Shown piece after piece: positions 10,166 through 19,363 of a DNA stretch of 64,000 nucleotides. Both the position numbers and the translations under genes were made by a program. Source of the stretch: Limosilactobacillus reuteri subsp. reuteri. GTDB lineage: Bacteria > Bacillota > Bacilli > Lactobacillales > Lactobacillaceae. Position 1 is the first letter of the stretch; the number at the start of each line of letters is the position of its first letter. The stretch spans positions 62,001 through 126,000 of the forward strand of contig NC_009513.1 in the NCBI RefSeq assembly GCF_000016825.1, read 5' to 3'. The notes beneath the pieces are model-generated. The model was not told the DNA's origin and ran no database searches. It saw only the letters and a list, made by a program, of their open reading frames with translations.

Positions 10166-10831
10166 ATGCGAATCCTTGTAGCAGAAGATGAACAGCAGCT
10201 ATCTCATGTATTAAGTTCAGCGATGACAGCGAGTGGTTATCAAGTTGATATTGCTAATAATGGCCAAGAAGCCGTTGAGCAGGCGAAAGAAAATGCCTAT
10301 GATGTCATAATTTTAGACATCATGATGCCTGTTAAATCTGGACTGGAAGCATTAAAGGAAATTAGAGCAACTGGTAATCGAACATATATTATGATGTTAA
10401 CGGCTATGGGTGAAGAAGATGATAAGGTAACTGGTCTTGATGCCGGTGCTGACGATTATTTATCTAAGCCCTTTTCCTTAAAAGAACTACTTGCTCGTTT
10501 GCGTTCCCGTCAACGCCGAGATGATTCTTACCAAGTAGATGTTCTTGAATTTGGTGATTTGACCCTTAACGGTAACGATCAATCGCTTGAAAGCCATAAT
10601 TCGATTAGTTTAACGAATCGGGAAAATCGTTTACTTCAGTATTTTATTTTGAATGCTAATAAAGAATTATCAGCGAATGAACTTATTAACCACGTTTGGG
10701 ATGAGAATGAAACCGCTGATCAAGAAGATCTCTGGATTAATATCTGTTATTTACGGCAAAAATTACAGGCAATTCAATCTCAAGTAACAATTAGTGGTGA
10801 AAAAACTGGACCGTTTATGATTGCATGCTAG
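10166..10831 (+). CDS. OmpR-family response regulator
   Basis: DNA-binding response regulator of 221 residues. The receiver domain (1-115) has the acidic pair at ED7-8, phospho-acceptor Asp51 in VIILDIMMP and the conserved Lys in LSKPFS. The winged-helix output domain occupies about 125-221. ATG 10166 follows the relQ stop by one base, with GAGGAAGG as ribosome site; an in-frame GTG at 10148 is less likely. The last codons run into the upstream side of the kinase gene, so the pair is translated together. The target genes are unknown; the ClC-family gene immediately after the kinase is an obvious candidate. Confidence 0.92.
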   Translation: MRILVAEDEQQLSHVLSSAMTASGYQVDIANNGQEAVEQAKENAYDVIILDIMMPVKSGLEALKEIRATGNRTYIMMLTAMGEEDDKVTGLDAGADDYLSKPFSLKELLARLRSRQRRDDSYQVDVLEFGDLTLNGNDQSLESHNSISLTNRENRLLQYFILNANKELSANELINHVWDENETADQEDLWINICYLRQKLQAIQSQVTISGEKTGPFMIAC

Positions 10832-10842
10832 GGGGTCAAGGA

Positions 10843-12090
10843 ATGATTCAACGTTTTCGCTATAAATTTATTGCAATCTCAACTGCGGCATTATTATTTG
10901 TAATTTTGACAATTGTTGGCAGTATTTGCACCCTCACTTACTATCAATCGCACCAAGAAATTGAACGGGTATTGACGATTTTGGTAAATAACGACGGCCA
11001 AATTCCCCGAAAAGGGATCCGGACTACTGACAATAGTCAACCTCAATTTTCACGTGAGGGCCTTCATCAATATCGTTATTTTGCTGTACTGGTTGATAAT
11101 AAAAATCAAGTAACGGAAGTGCAAGATGATCATATTGCAACGGTTACGCCGCAGGATGCCCGAGCAATGACAGACCGTCTTGTAAGAAGAAAAGTGCATA
11201 GCGGGCAGTTGCTATATCGAGGGGTAAATTATGCTTATAAGATTCGGAATAAAAACGGCGAGAAAGTAATTGTCTTTCTTGATGAATCACTCCTCATGGC
11301 CCGGACACGATCACTAATGCATACAGGGTTGATCTTAGGGGTAATTGTTTTAGTTCTGTATACCATTGTTTTAACCCTTTACTCGCGTCGTGCAATTCGG
11401 CCAATTATTGAAGCAGAGCAGCGGCAAAAAGAATTTATAACTAATGCTAGTCATGAATTAAAAACGCCATTGACAGTTATTTCAGCGAATAATGAAATGC
11501 AAGAGATTATCAATGGTGAGAATGAATGGACAACAAGCACCAAGCAACAGGTTACTCGCCTGACAAAGTTAATTAATAACCTGGTGTCACTTGCGCGCAT
11601 GCAAGAACAACCGACATTAACGATGTTGCCGGTAAATGTAAGTCAAATTGCCGGGGATGTGGCTAGTAGTTTCAAGAGTGTGATTTCAACCGAACAGAAA
11701 CAATTCAATGTACAGATTGATGAAGGCTTGGTAGCAAACGCTGATGAAAATACACTACGGGAACTGTTGAATATTTTGCTTGATAATGCGAATAAGTATT
11801 GTGATCCTCAGGGTGAAATTGATTTTACAGTGTCCTCGTCTAATCATAGTAAAAATATAGTTATTACGATTGCGAATAGCTATAAAGATGGTAAAAGCCT
11901 GGATGCTAAAAAATTCTTTAACCGCTTTTATCGGGTTGATGAATCGCATACTCAAGGAAAAAAGGCAGGCTTTGGTATTGGGCTTTCGATGGCTCAATAT
12001 ATCGTTAAACAATTCAAAGGGAAAATTACGGCGAAGTATACAAATGGTAAGTTAGCTTTTATCGTAACGTTAAAAGAAGTAGGAAAGTAA
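10843..12090 (+). CDS. sensor histidine kinase
   Basis: Membrane histidine kinase of 415 residues, partner of the preceding regulator. There are two transmembrane segments (about 9-33 and 160-182) with an extracytoplasmic sensor of about 125 residues between them. The phospho-acceptor His204 lies in ASHELKTPLTVI, the N box is LLDNANKYCD and the G box GFGIGLSMAQYIV. No clear HAMP domain is visible; a short linker joins TM2 to the dimerisation helix. ATG 10843 is preceded by AGGGGG; an in-frame ATG at 10825 would overlap the regulator's end. The stimulus is unknown. Confidence 0.92.
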   Translation: MIQRFRYKFIAISTAALLFVILTIVGSICTLTYYQSHQEIERVLTILVNNDGQIPRKGIRTTDNSQPQFSREGLHQYRYFAVLVDNKNQVTEVQDDHIATVTPQDARAMTDRLVRRKVHSGQLLYRGVNYAYKIRNKNGEKVIVFLDESLLMARTRSLMHTGLILGVIVLVLYTIVLTLYSRRAIRPIIEAEQRQKEFITNASHELKTPLTVISANNEMQEIINGENEWTTSTKQQVTRLTKLINNLVSLARMQEQPTLTMLPVNVSQIAGDVASSFKSVISTEQKQFNVQIDEGLVANADENTLRELLNILLDNANKYCDPQGEIDFTVSSSNHSKNIVITIANSYKDGKSLDAKKFFNRFYRVDESHTQGKKAGFGIGLSMAQYIVKQFKGKITAKYTNGKLAFIVTLKEVGK

Positions 12091-12092
12091 GA

Positions 12093-13274
12093 ATGAAATT
12101 TTGGCGACTTAAGATTGGAATATATGCAGTTGTTTGGAGCCTAATAATTGGTATGCTGACAGCGGCGTATTTAAACTTAGTTAACTGGGTAATTGATTTA
12201 GTTTGGCATCAATACCTAGATCCGGCAGTTAGTAGTAAATGGTATCCGTTTTTAGTATGTATTCCATTGGGATTTTTGATTGGTTTCTTGAATGAGCGAT
12301 GGGGTAATTACCCGTTAACGATTGAACAAGTGCTGACGCAAGTAAGGTTGAAGGGGCAATTAAATTATCATAATTGGTGGAAGTCTTTTATTCTTGGCTT
12401 ATTGGCCCTCGGAGCAGGAGGAAGCATCGGGCCGGAAGCTTCTACAACAGTCTTAACTAGCAGCATGATTAATTGGCTTGGTGACCGTATGCGCTGGGCA
12501 ACTTCAATGCGCCAGAAAGTTTCTCTTTGGTACGGTAAAATGCAAACGCAAGATTTAGCCCGTGCTCCTAGATTCAGTCAGCTTTTTAAAAATAAATCTC
12601 AACGAGTCTTTGTTATTTCAGGATTAGTTGGAATTGGAATAGTAGGCGCGGCGATTGTTTTTAAGCTTTTTCCTGAAGAAGGTGTTTTTGGGATTCATCA
12701 CCGGATCATTAATTGGGAGTGGATCAATTTATTAACGAGTATTCCAACGATTATCATTGGGATTGCTTTTGGGTGGCTGTTTGTTCACTTAGAAAATTGG
12801 GCTGCACTGATAATTAATGCAAAAATAAGTAAGATTTGGCAAGGTGGGATTTTTGGGTTAATTTTAGCGATCAGCTCGTTGATTACAAGCGATATCTTAT
12901 TTTCTGGTGAGTTTAGAATTGTTCCTTTTACCCACGAAGCCTTCAATCATTCAATCATCTTCCTATTAGTTGTAGCACTCGTAAAAGCCGTAATGAGTAA
13001 TCTGGGTTTTGCAATGGGATGGCGGGGAGGAACTATTTTCCCGGCTATCTTTTCGAGTGTCGCGGTAGGAACTGCCTGTGCGATGATGTTGCCTGGAGAC
13101 GTACGGATAAATGCAATTGTTGTAATCGCGGCAAGCCTTACCTTTATTTTAGAAAAACCGTTATTAACAATTATCCCGCTGTTATTATTGGTACCAATTG
13201 AACTAGCGCCGGTTATAATTGTAGTTGCATTTTTAGTAGGAAGGATTATTAAACTTTTTCCTGCTAGTGAATAG
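12093..13274 (+). CDS. ClC-family chloride channel/transporter
   Basis: Polytopic membrane protein of 393 residues with about ten hydrophobic segments. ClC selectivity-filter signatures are visible: GAGGSIGPEAS (compare G-x-E-G-P-E) at about residues 108-118 and GWRGGTIFPAIF (compare GG-x-F-x-P) at about 308-319. The glutamate normally preceding GP in exchangers is Ile here, so it may act as a channel or have altered gating; that is inference. It starts two bases after the kinase stop, so it probably belongs to the two-component operon and could be its effector or regulated target. Confidence 0.85.
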   Translation: MKFWRLKIGIYAVVWSLIIGMLTAAYLNLVNWVIDLVWHQYLDPAVSSKWYPFLVCIPLGFLIGFLNERWGNYPLTIEQVLTQVRLKGQLNYHNWWKSFILGLLALGAGGSIGPEASTTVLTSSMINWLGDRMRWATSMRQKVSLWYGKMQTQDLARAPRFSQLFKNKSQRVFVISGLVGIGIVGAAIVFKLFPEEGVFGIHHRIINWEWINLLTSIPTIIIGIAFGWLFVHLENWAALIINAKISKIWQGGIFGLILAISSLITSDILFSGEFRIVPFTHEAFNHSIIFLLVVALVKAVMSNLGFAMGWRGGTIFPAIFSSVAVGTACAMMLPGDVRINAIVVIAASLTFILEKPLLTIIPLLLLVPIELAPVIIVVAFLVGRIIKLFPASE

Positions 13275-13425
13275 AGAATCTTTAATATCTTTTGTGTAAT
13301 AAAGAAGATTGAGTACTTGCTAAGCGTGAAAAATTATTTAAATTTTATTTTATTAATATTTTGTTGTTTATATGAGAAAAGTCCTGTATCTTTATTAAAA
13401 AGCAATTAGAGAATGGGGCGATAAT

Positions 13426-14766
13426 GTGTTTAGCAGAATTGGTCAATTAATATTCGATAATGAAGCTGTTGCAAAGACTTCTGATTTTACAATGGGTCTT
13501 GAGATTGAAATGCAACGAGTAGACGAAGATGGCAACCTAAGCCTTGAGCCATATCCGTCAGCGATTGGGGATGAGAAGACTAATCCATGGATTACCAATG
13601 ATTTTTTAGAAACAATGGCTGAAATGGTAACTCCTTCTGCCCAACATGCTCTTGATGCAATGCATTATTTGTATGTTATCAATAATACATTGCGATCAGC
13701 TCTTGCTCCCGGCGAGTTATTATGGCCGTTATCCATGCCCCCACGACTTCCTAAAGATAAGACTAAATTACGGTTAGCTAAAATGGGACCGAAAAAAGAA
13801 GCTTATTTGAAGGAATGGGCAAAACGTCATGGGTACTCGCAAGGAACGCCTTGTGGAGCGCATATTAATTTGAGTATTGATCAGCACATTATTGAGCTAG
13901 TCCTTAATGCTTTCCCGGAACGCTTTAATAGTGAGCGTGAAGTGCGGAATTATTTATATACTATCTTGGCACAAGGTTTTGTCCGATATCGATGGCTTCT
14001 TACGTATCTTTATGGTGCAAGCCCAATTGTTGAAGGAAATTATTTTGAACCGGGAAAAGAGTTGCCTCATCCGATTCGGAGTGTGCGGCAAAGTCAATAC
14101 GGCTTTGGGATCAAATTTACCGGTGATTTTACTAATCTCGATCGTTACATTGCACGGATTGAAGAAGGAGTTAAAGCAGGGATCTTAACATCGGATTACG
14201 AATTTCATGGTCCGGTGAGGTTCAAAGGAAACACGGATTTAAAAAAGTTGCCTGAACATGGAATTGAGTATTTAGAATTACGAATGCTCGATTTAGATCC
14301 TAGCAGTTCAGTAGGAGTTCGAACTGGTACACTAAGATTTATTCGTTTATTAGCAAGTTACTTGATCATGCAGCCACCATTAAAAGAAAACGAAGTAGAA
14401 GAAATATTGGTGACTGCCGATAAAATGAATGAAGTTGTAGCCGAGGAAAATCCCCAAGCAACTTGTAGATATCAGGCCAAAGCTCGTGCTGTCCTCAAAA
14501 GTTTAGAGCGGTATGCCAATCAAATCCAACTCGGTCCAGAATATTCCGAAGTTCTGGAAGACTTAGAAGATCGGGTCGAAAATCCGTTAACTACCCCGAG
14601 TGCTAAACTCTTAAACTATGTAAAGAATGGTTCACTCACCGAGTATGCGTTGCGTCGTGCCAAACGTTACCAACAAGCGGCACAGGAAACAATCCATCCT
14701 TTCAAAGGGTTTGAAGATGGACGAATCTATACTGCTGATGAGCTTCGAAAAGAATTAACATTGTAA
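13426..14766 (+). CDS. gshA: glutamate-cysteine ligase
   Basis: Stand-alone gamma-glutamylcysteine synthetase of 446 residues, similar to the N-terminal half of bifunctional GshAB. It joins Glu and Cys with ATP in the first step of glutathione synthesis; in lactobacilli such enzymes also make gamma-glutamyl peptides. The motif GLEIEMQRVDEDGNLS (residues 24-39) contains the metal-binding acidic residues; GAHINLSID and YLELRMLDLDP are further conserved blocks. The GTG start at 13426 follows a GGGG-containing ribosome site; the overlapping ATG at 13424 is out of frame. No GshB domain or neighbouring gshB is present, so gamma-glutamylcysteine may be the end product here. Confidence 0.88.
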   Translation: MFSRIGQLIFDNEAVAKTSDFTMGLEIEMQRVDEDGNLSLEPYPSAIGDEKTNPWITNDFLETMAEMVTPSAQHALDAMHYLYVINNTLRSALAPGELLWPLSMPPRLPKDKTKLRLAKMGPKKEAYLKEWAKRHGYSQGTPCGAHINLSIDQHIIELVLNAFPERFNSEREVRNYLYTILAQGFVRYRWLLTYLYGASPIVEGNYFEPGKELPHPIRSVRQSQYGFGIKFTGDFTNLDRYIARIEEGVKAGILTSDYEFHGPVRFKGNTDLKKLPEHGIEYLELRMLDLDPSSSVGVRTGTLRFIRLLASYLIMQPPLKENEVEEILVTADKMNEVVAEENPQATCRYQAKARAVLKSLERYANQIQLGPEYSEVLEDLEDRVENPLTTPSAKLLNYVKNGSLTEYALRRAKRYQQAAQETIHPFKGFEDGRIYTADELRKELTL

Positions 14767-14800
14767 CCTTTTCAAGGAGAAGCTAGCTCCAGTAAGCAAT

Positions 14801-14845
14801 AATAGGCCTCCAACGTTCGATTTTACCGGGCGTTGGAGGCCTATT
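14801..14845. repeat. dispersed hairpin repeat, copy 1 (also terminator-like)
   Basis: A perfect 15-base inverted repeat (arms 14801-14815 and 14831-14845) starting AATAGGCCTCC, with a loop containing ATTTTACCG. A second copy lies at 25634-25680 after pyrR with the same arm ends and a GTTTTACCG loop. Both sit at the 3' end of a gene and are followed by ATTAATG. It may act as a terminator for gshA but lacks a clean U-run. Confidence 0.8.
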
Positions 14846-14903
14846 ATTAATGTCTTTAGACCTGGTTGAGTGCGCGAGCAGAGCGAGTGCACGAAACAAA
14901 AAA

Positions 14904-14922
14904 CCACCTGCTATGCGGGTGG
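14904..14922 (+). repeat. left-end hairpin of IS200-type element
   Basis: CCACCTGC pairs with GCGGGTGG (one G-T pair) around a TAT loop. Such subterminal palindromes are the binding sites of Y1 transposases. Confidence 0.7.
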
Positions 14923-14946
14923 GCGATAAAAATTATATAAAAAAGG

Positions 14947-15001
14947 CCTCTTTTGCCTTAAGATGTAGGTGTTCAAGCCAAAGTCAATAAGGGAAAAGAG
15001 G
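14947..15001 (+). promoter_or_regulatory. tnpA: ribosome-site-sequestering stem of tnpA
   Basis: CCTCTTTTGCCTTA (14947-14960) pairs at 13 of 14 positions with TAAGGGAAAAGAGG (14988-15001), burying the AAGAGG ribosome site of the transposase at 15012. This matches the known translational repression in IS200 leaders. Confidence 0.75.
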
Positions 15002-15011
15002 TTATATAAAT

Positions 15012-15470
15012 ATGGCTAATAAATTAAATAGCTTAGCCCATACGAAGTGGTTATGTAAGTATCACATCGTATTCATACCAAAGTATAGACGTAAAGCGAT
15101 CTTCAATCAATACCGAAGAGACCTGAGAGATTATATTCGTTTGTTGTGCAAATATAAGGGAGTAGAAATAATTGAAGGTCATATGATGCCAGATCATGTG
15201 CACTTGTTAGTAAGTATTCCGCCGAAGCTAAGTGTATCGCAGTTTATGGGATACTTAAAAGGGAAAAGTGCATTAATGATGTTTGATCGACATGCAAACT
15301 TAAAATACAAATATGGGAACCGACATTTTTGGGCTGAAGGCTACTATGTAAGTACAGTTGGATTGAATGAATCCACGATAAAGAAGTATATCCGAGATCA
15401 AGAGAAACATGATATAGCAATGGATAAGCTAACAAGTGTGGAATATTCAGACCCTTTTAAGGGTAAGTGA
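15012..15470 (+). CDS. tnpA: IS200-type Y1 transposase TnpA
   Basis: HUH single-strand DNA transposase of 152 residues, the normal IS200 length. The metal-binding pair His62/His64 lies in MPDHVHLLVS, and the nucleophile is probably Tyr126 in IKKYIRDQ. The reading frame is complete, so the enzyme may be active. Its ribosome site is hidden in an upstream stem. No tnpB accompanies it. Confidence 0.92.
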   Translation: MANKLNSLAHTKWLCKYHIVFIPKYRRKAIFNQYRRDLRDYIRLLCKYKGVEIIEGHMMPDHVHLLVSIPPKLSVSQFMGYLKGKSALMMFDRHANLKYKYGNRHFWAEGYYVSTVGLNESTIKKYIRDQEKHDIAMDKLTSVEYSDPFKGK

Positions 15471-15477
15471 GGTAGTA

Positions 15478-15611
15478 CAAACACCGCTTAAAGCGGTGGC
15501 AAAGTAGTCAGAGCATTTTGGCTTGAGCAAAGCGAAAGCCAGCGCCTTGAGACGCCGGCTTTTATTATCGGCTTATAGCCGATGTGCAAACCACCCGTTT
15601 GACGGGTGGTT
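15478..15611 (+). ncRNA. structured 3' tail of the IS200 element
   Basis: Between the transposase stop and the right end are several hairpins: CACCGCTT/AAGCGGTG (about 15482-15498), a GGCTT...AAGCC stem, TCGGCTTATAGCCGA near 15568, and the terminal AACCACCCG/CGGGTGGTT stem. The layout resembles the omega-RNA region at the 3' end of TnpB-carrying relatives, but no TnpB is here. Whether it is transcribed is unknown. Confidence 0.35.
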
Positions 15612-15668
15612 ATGATTCTATGTTTTTTTCTGAAAGTAACTTAGCTTATGTCACAGCCCCTCCACTAT

Positions 15669-16397
15669 TTATTTAACCGCTTTTTTCGCTCTAGCAATTA
15701 AGTCAGCAAAAATAGCGCGCGAATAATCGTAATGTTTAAACATGTTTTCTGGATGCCATTGAACTGCTAAAATTTGATCAGAGTTAATGGTTTCCACGGC
15801 TTCTGGTACCTGATCATCAGCCCATGCCGTTACATGAAGTGGTTCAGCAATCTGATTTAGTGATTGATGATGACGTGAATTAACATATGGTCTGGGTCCT
15901 ACTAAGTTAAATAATCGACTTGCCTTGTCTGTATTAACGTGGTGGGAAGGAAAATTTCCTGGGGCATCTTGGGAATGCTTAAGGGTTTGATGGGGATTTT
16001 CCGAAAGGTCTTGGTATAAAGTCCCGCCAAGCGCAACATTTAATACCTGCATTCCACGACAGATCCCCATTATTGGTTTTCCAGCATTAAATGCAGCTGT
16101 AGCAAGACTAATTTCAAATTGATCTCGTTTAAGATATGTGGGACCTAATTTTTGATGCGGTTCTTCGTTGAAAAAGGTTGGATCGACATCACTTCCTCCA
16201 GCAAAGATAATCCCATCAAAAAGATCAAGGTAGGATGGTGCTAGTGAAGCAGCAACACTAGGAAGAATAACGGGTAATCCTCCTGACTTGATAATGGCTT
16301 CGATTAATGGGCGAGGTGCGAAGGCAGCATTTCGCTCGTTAATGATGTTTGTAGCTTCAGTTAATGTATCTGCAGGAATAGCAATTCGTGGATGCAT
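15669..16397 (-). CDS. class I glutamine-amidotransferase-like hydrolase (peptidase C26)
   Basis: Predicted gamma-glutamyl hydrolase of 242 residues, PuuD-like (gamma-glutamyl-GABA hydrolase family). The catalytic triad is visible: Cys in GICRGMQVLNVALGG, His and Glu in AVQWHPENM. The ATG at 16397 follows GAGGAGGGG by four bases; the frame extends to 16412 but that start lies inside the ribosome site. The substrate is unproven. It may trim gamma-glutamyl peptides made by enzymes such as the glutamate-cysteine ligase just upstream of the IS, which is inference from proximity. A second family member is at 28270-29001. Confidence 0.85.
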   Translation of the reverse strand: MHPRIAIPADTLTEATNIINERNAAFAPRPLIEAIIKSGGLPVILPSVAASLAPSYLDLFDGIIFAGGSDVDPTFFNEEPHQKLGPTYLKRDQFEISLATAAFNAGKPIMGICRGMQVLNVALGGTLYQDLSENPHQTLKHSQDAPGNFPSHHVNTDKASRLFNLVGPRPYVNSRHHQSLNQIAEPLHVTAWADDQVPEAVETINSDQILAVQWHPENMFKHYDYSRAIFADLIARAKKAVK

Positions 16398-16515
16398 ATA
16401 ACCCCTCCTCATTTAGTTCTCATGATATTATAATCAAAGCATAATTCATTTGGAATAGCAATCAATATTTTTAATAAAAAAAGATATAATAGAAGAAGAA
16501 AGAAGGAATGTAAAG

Positions 16516-17382
16516 ATGCTTGAATTAACTAATATTAACTCAACGTTCAACTTAAATAATGAGGTCAAGATTCCCTGTGTGGGATATGGTACATTTAGGA
16601 CTCCGGCAGATGTAGCTGAACAGGCCGTGAAAGAAGCAATTGAAACTGGTTATCGACACATTGATACTGCGGCTGTTTACGGAAACGAAGAAGCAGTAGG
16701 CAAGGGGATTAAGGATTCGGGAATTAAGCGTGAAGACCTTTTTGTGACTAGCAAGTTATGGAATACTAATCGTGGCTATGAACAAACGAAGAAGGCTTTT
16801 CAAGAGACGCTTGATCGTTTGCAGATGGATTATTTAGACCTTTACTTAATTCACTGGCCCGCCAATGAAAAGCAGTTTGGAGATGATGCTGCCAAGATTA
16901 ATGCTGAAACGTGGCGCGCAATGGAAGACCTTTACAATGAAGGTAAAATTCGGGTAATTGGGGTAAGCAATTTTATGCCTCACCATATTGCGGAATTAAT
17001 AAAAACGGCCAAAGTAGCGCCAGCAGTTGATCAAATTGAGGTTCATCCGGGTTGGCCACATACGGAAGAAATTAAATACTTACAAGCACACAATATCTTA
17101 GTTGAGGCATGGGCTCCTTTAGGTGGTCAAGGTGCTAAAGTATTAACTAATCCAACAATGATTCAAATCGCTGATAAGTATCAAAAGACGCCAGCGCAAG
17201 TCTGTTTACGTTGGATTCTCCAACAGGGGATTCTTCCATTACCGAAGTCTGTCCATAAAGAACGGATGATAAGTAACCAAAATATATTTGATTTCGAATT
17301 AACTGATGAGGATATGCGCAAGATTAATTTATTGCCAAATCTTGGCGGTCAATGTGCTGATCCAGATGAGGTTGATTTTTAA
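16516..17382 (+). CDS. aldo/keto reductase
   Basis: NADPH-dependent oxidoreductase of 288 residues with a complete catalytic tetrad: Asp50 and Tyr55 in HIDTAAVYGNEE, Lys80 in VTSKLW, His113 in YLIHWP. PLPKSVHKERM near the C-terminus is the cofactor phosphate-binding segment. It is related to the 2,5-diketo-gluconate reductase/YtbE group, which reduces small aldehydes such as methylglyoxal; the physiological substrate is not deducible. ATG 16516 has AAGGAA upstream and TATAAT at 16485-16490 could be its -10 box. Confidence 0.92.
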   Translation: MLELTNINSTFNLNNEVKIPCVGYGTFRTPADVAEQAVKEAIETGYRHIDTAAVYGNEEAVGKGIKDSGIKREDLFVTSKLWNTNRGYEQTKKAFQETLDRLQMDYLDLYLIHWPANEKQFGDDAAKINAETWRAMEDLYNEGKIRVIGVSNFMPHHIAELIKTAKVAPAVDQIEVHPGWPHTEEIKYLQAHNILVEAWAPLGGQGAKVLTNPTMIQIADKYQKTPAQVCLRWILQQGILPLPKSVHKERMISNQNIFDFELTDEDMRKINLLPNLGGQCADPDEVDF

Positions 17383-17444
17383 CGATAAAAAATATGAAAT
17401 TGATGCAGTAGTATTGGGTATCCAGTCAAATAAAAATAGTATGC

Positions 17445-17480
17445 TAAAAAGTCTCGAACCTTCACGGAAGAGGCTTTTTT
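17445..17480 (+). terminator. terminator after aldo/keto reductase
   Basis: AAAAAGTCTC pairs with GAGGCTTTTT (one G-T pair) around a 14-base loop, ending in a T-run. Confidence 0.85.
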
Positions 17481-17520
17481 GATATAATTTCTTTTAGCTA
17501 ATAATGAGGAGAATTTGAAA

Positions 17521-19308
17521 ATGAAAAATGCTTATCGCGCTTTTCGCCAATACTCTTGCCAGTTCAGGAAAAATTGGCTTGAATATTTAATATTATTTGG
17601 CGGTCTTGATATTTTAAACCAGTTTCTGGTAATTCCATTTTTTCGCTGGATAACTACCTTTGTCCTGCAGGCAGGAGAAATTCCGTTTATTTCATATCAA
17701 AATATTGTAATTATTCTGACCCATCATCCATTAGTTGTAGTGAGCCTTTTAATTGAATTAATATGTCTAATGGTAATTATCTATGGCGAATTTATGCTCT
17801 TGTTGACGGGCTTTCGTGAAATTGGCTTGCCAGAGTTTAGCTGGCGCCGAATGTTTAGGCAAACAAAAGAAACTTTATCGTTACTAAATTTTGGATCGTT
17901 AATTCTATTATTAGGTTACTTTTTGCTTATTATTCCATTTGCGGATATCATCTTTCGAACTCCCCTGCTGGCGAAAATTCAAGTTCCTCAGTTTATTGTT
18001 GATTATCTTACCCGTAATGCATGGCTTATTGGTGGATTGACCTTGTTCTATCTTTTGATGACAATGATCGGTATTCGTTTAATATTGACAATGCCGTTAA
18101 TGGCTTATCAACATTTACGGTTAAGAGCTGCTATGTCTCAAAGCTGGCAAATGACAAGTAAGCTAAGATGGTTGAAGTTTTTAATTCAAATTGTGCTGAT
18201 GACAATAATTGTAGGTAGTATAACGGTTGTTTTTTACCTCATGATTTACATTCTCCAGGTTGTTTTGGATTTATTACCCGGGAAATTATCTTTGATTACT
18301 GCTATCTTTAACTTGTCGATCTTACAGCTTGGTGGGGAAGTACTAGCAGTATGGGCAGGAACAATTATCTTACTGGTAGTCGTTAACCCCTTAACTAGCA
18401 TTAGTGAACTAGCGACAACTCCTGAACATCCATCACGAGGATTGCTAACTTCCTTTATGCTTGTCTTCCTTGTAATCGGCTTGGCGACTCTTGCAAATAA
18501 TACTTTTTACATGATGGGAACGGGGATTAAACGCCCAATAACTATCTCTCATCGGGGAGTTACTGAAAAAAACGGGGTGCAAAATACTATTCCAGCAATG
18601 GAAAAAACAAGTAAACTTAAGCCTGATTATATTGAAATGGATTTGCATGAAACAAAGGATCACCGGTTTGTTGTGATGCACGATGAAAATCTTAAAGACC
18701 TAACAGGAGTAAATAAAACACCTCATGAACTAACATTGAAGCAATTAACACGACTAACAGCACGCGAAAATGGCTATCATGCTAAGGTTGCGAGTTTTGA
18801 TCAATATTTAGCAGCGGCTGAGAAATATCATCAGAAACTTCTGATTGAGATAAAAACAACACCCCATGATTCAAAACAGATGCTCCAGAATTTTAATCGC
18901 CGGTATGGGAAAAGGATTTTGCAAGATCATGACCAAGTTCACTCGCTTGATTACAGTGCTGTGACTAAGCTAAAAAATATTAATCCGCGGTTAACAGTTT
19001 TGTATATTCAACCCTATAATTTGGGTAATCCCCAGGGAGTTGCTGACGGTTTTTCGATGGAATATTCAACATTAAATCAGGACTTCATTACTCAAGCCCA
19101 GTGGCAACATAAACCGGTATATGCATGGACGGTTAATGACACCGATTTAATGAAACAGACTATGTATAACCACGCTAATGGGATAATTACCGATGATTTA
19201 GGGGAATTAAATGCGGCAATAAAAGATTTTACTGGAAAGCAGAGTTATGCTAATCGAATTCTAAATTATATTATTGTCGTGCCCACAAGTGGGGGAATTG
19301 AACCGTAA
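17521..19308 (+). CDS. glycerophosphodiester phosphodiesterase with membrane domain
   Basis: Protein of 595 residues. The first ~330 residues contain about seven hydrophobic helices (GDPD-type membrane domain). The C-terminal catalytic domain begins ISHRGV (His/Arg metal site), with the IEMDLHETKD acidic pair and VVMHDENL general acid His. It probably hydrolyses glycerophosphodiesters, from lipids or lipoteichoic acid, at the cell surface. The canonical E of HRG..ENT is Gln (GVQNT), which I recall as common in this subfamily. ATG 17521 is favoured by GAGGAG; the in-frame TTG at 17515 is only five bases from it. Confidence 0.9.
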   Translation: MKNAYRAFRQYSCQFRKNWLEYLILFGGLDILNQFLVIPFFRWITTFVLQAGEIPFISYQNIVIILTHHPLVVVSLLIELICLMVIIYGEFMLLLTGFREIGLPEFSWRRMFRQTKETLSLLNFGSLILLLGYFLLIIPFADIIFRTPLLAKIQVPQFIVDYLTRNAWLIGGLTLFYLLMTMIGIRLILTMPLMAYQHLRLRAAMSQSWQMTSKLRWLKFLIQIVLMTIIVGSITVVFYLMIYILQVVLDLLPGKLSLITAIFNLSILQLGGEVLAVWAGTIILLVVVNPLTSISELATTPEHPSRGLLTSFMLVFLVIGLATLANNTFYMMGTGIKRPITISHRGVTEKNGVQNTIPAMEKTSKLKPDYIEMDLHETKDHRFVVMHDENLKDLTGVNKTPHELTLKQLTRLTARENGYHAKVASFDQYLAAAEKYHQKLLIEIKTTPHDSKQMLQNFNRRYGKRILQDHDQVHSLDYSAVTKLKNINPRLTVLYIQPYNLGNPQGVADGFSMEYSTLNQDFITQAQWQHKPVYAWTVNDTDLMKQTMYNHANGIITDDLGELNAAIKDFTGKQSYANRILNYIIVVPTSGGIEP

Positions 19309-19363
19309 AAAAATACTCGAGAACAGATAAGCCGTTAAGGCGATCAGTTCTCAAGTATTTTTA
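19306..19363. terminator. bidirectional terminator
   Basis: AAAAATACT-C-GAGAAC pairs with GTTCTC-A-AGTATTTTT, between two convergent genes. A/T runs on both sides serve both strands. Confidence 0.88.

Larger units (their letters stand above)
14880..15620 (+). mobile_element. IS200-type insertion sequence (tnpA only)
   Basis: Single-strand transposon of the IS200/IS605 family: one Y1 transposase gene flanked by subterminal imperfect palindromes (left hairpin 14904-14922, CCACC...GGTGG; right hairpin 15589-15611, AACCACCCG/CGGGTGGTT). A long stem (14947-15001) hides the transposase ribosome site, as known for IS200. The exact ends cannot be fixed by eye; these coordinates are approximate. Confidence 0.8.
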
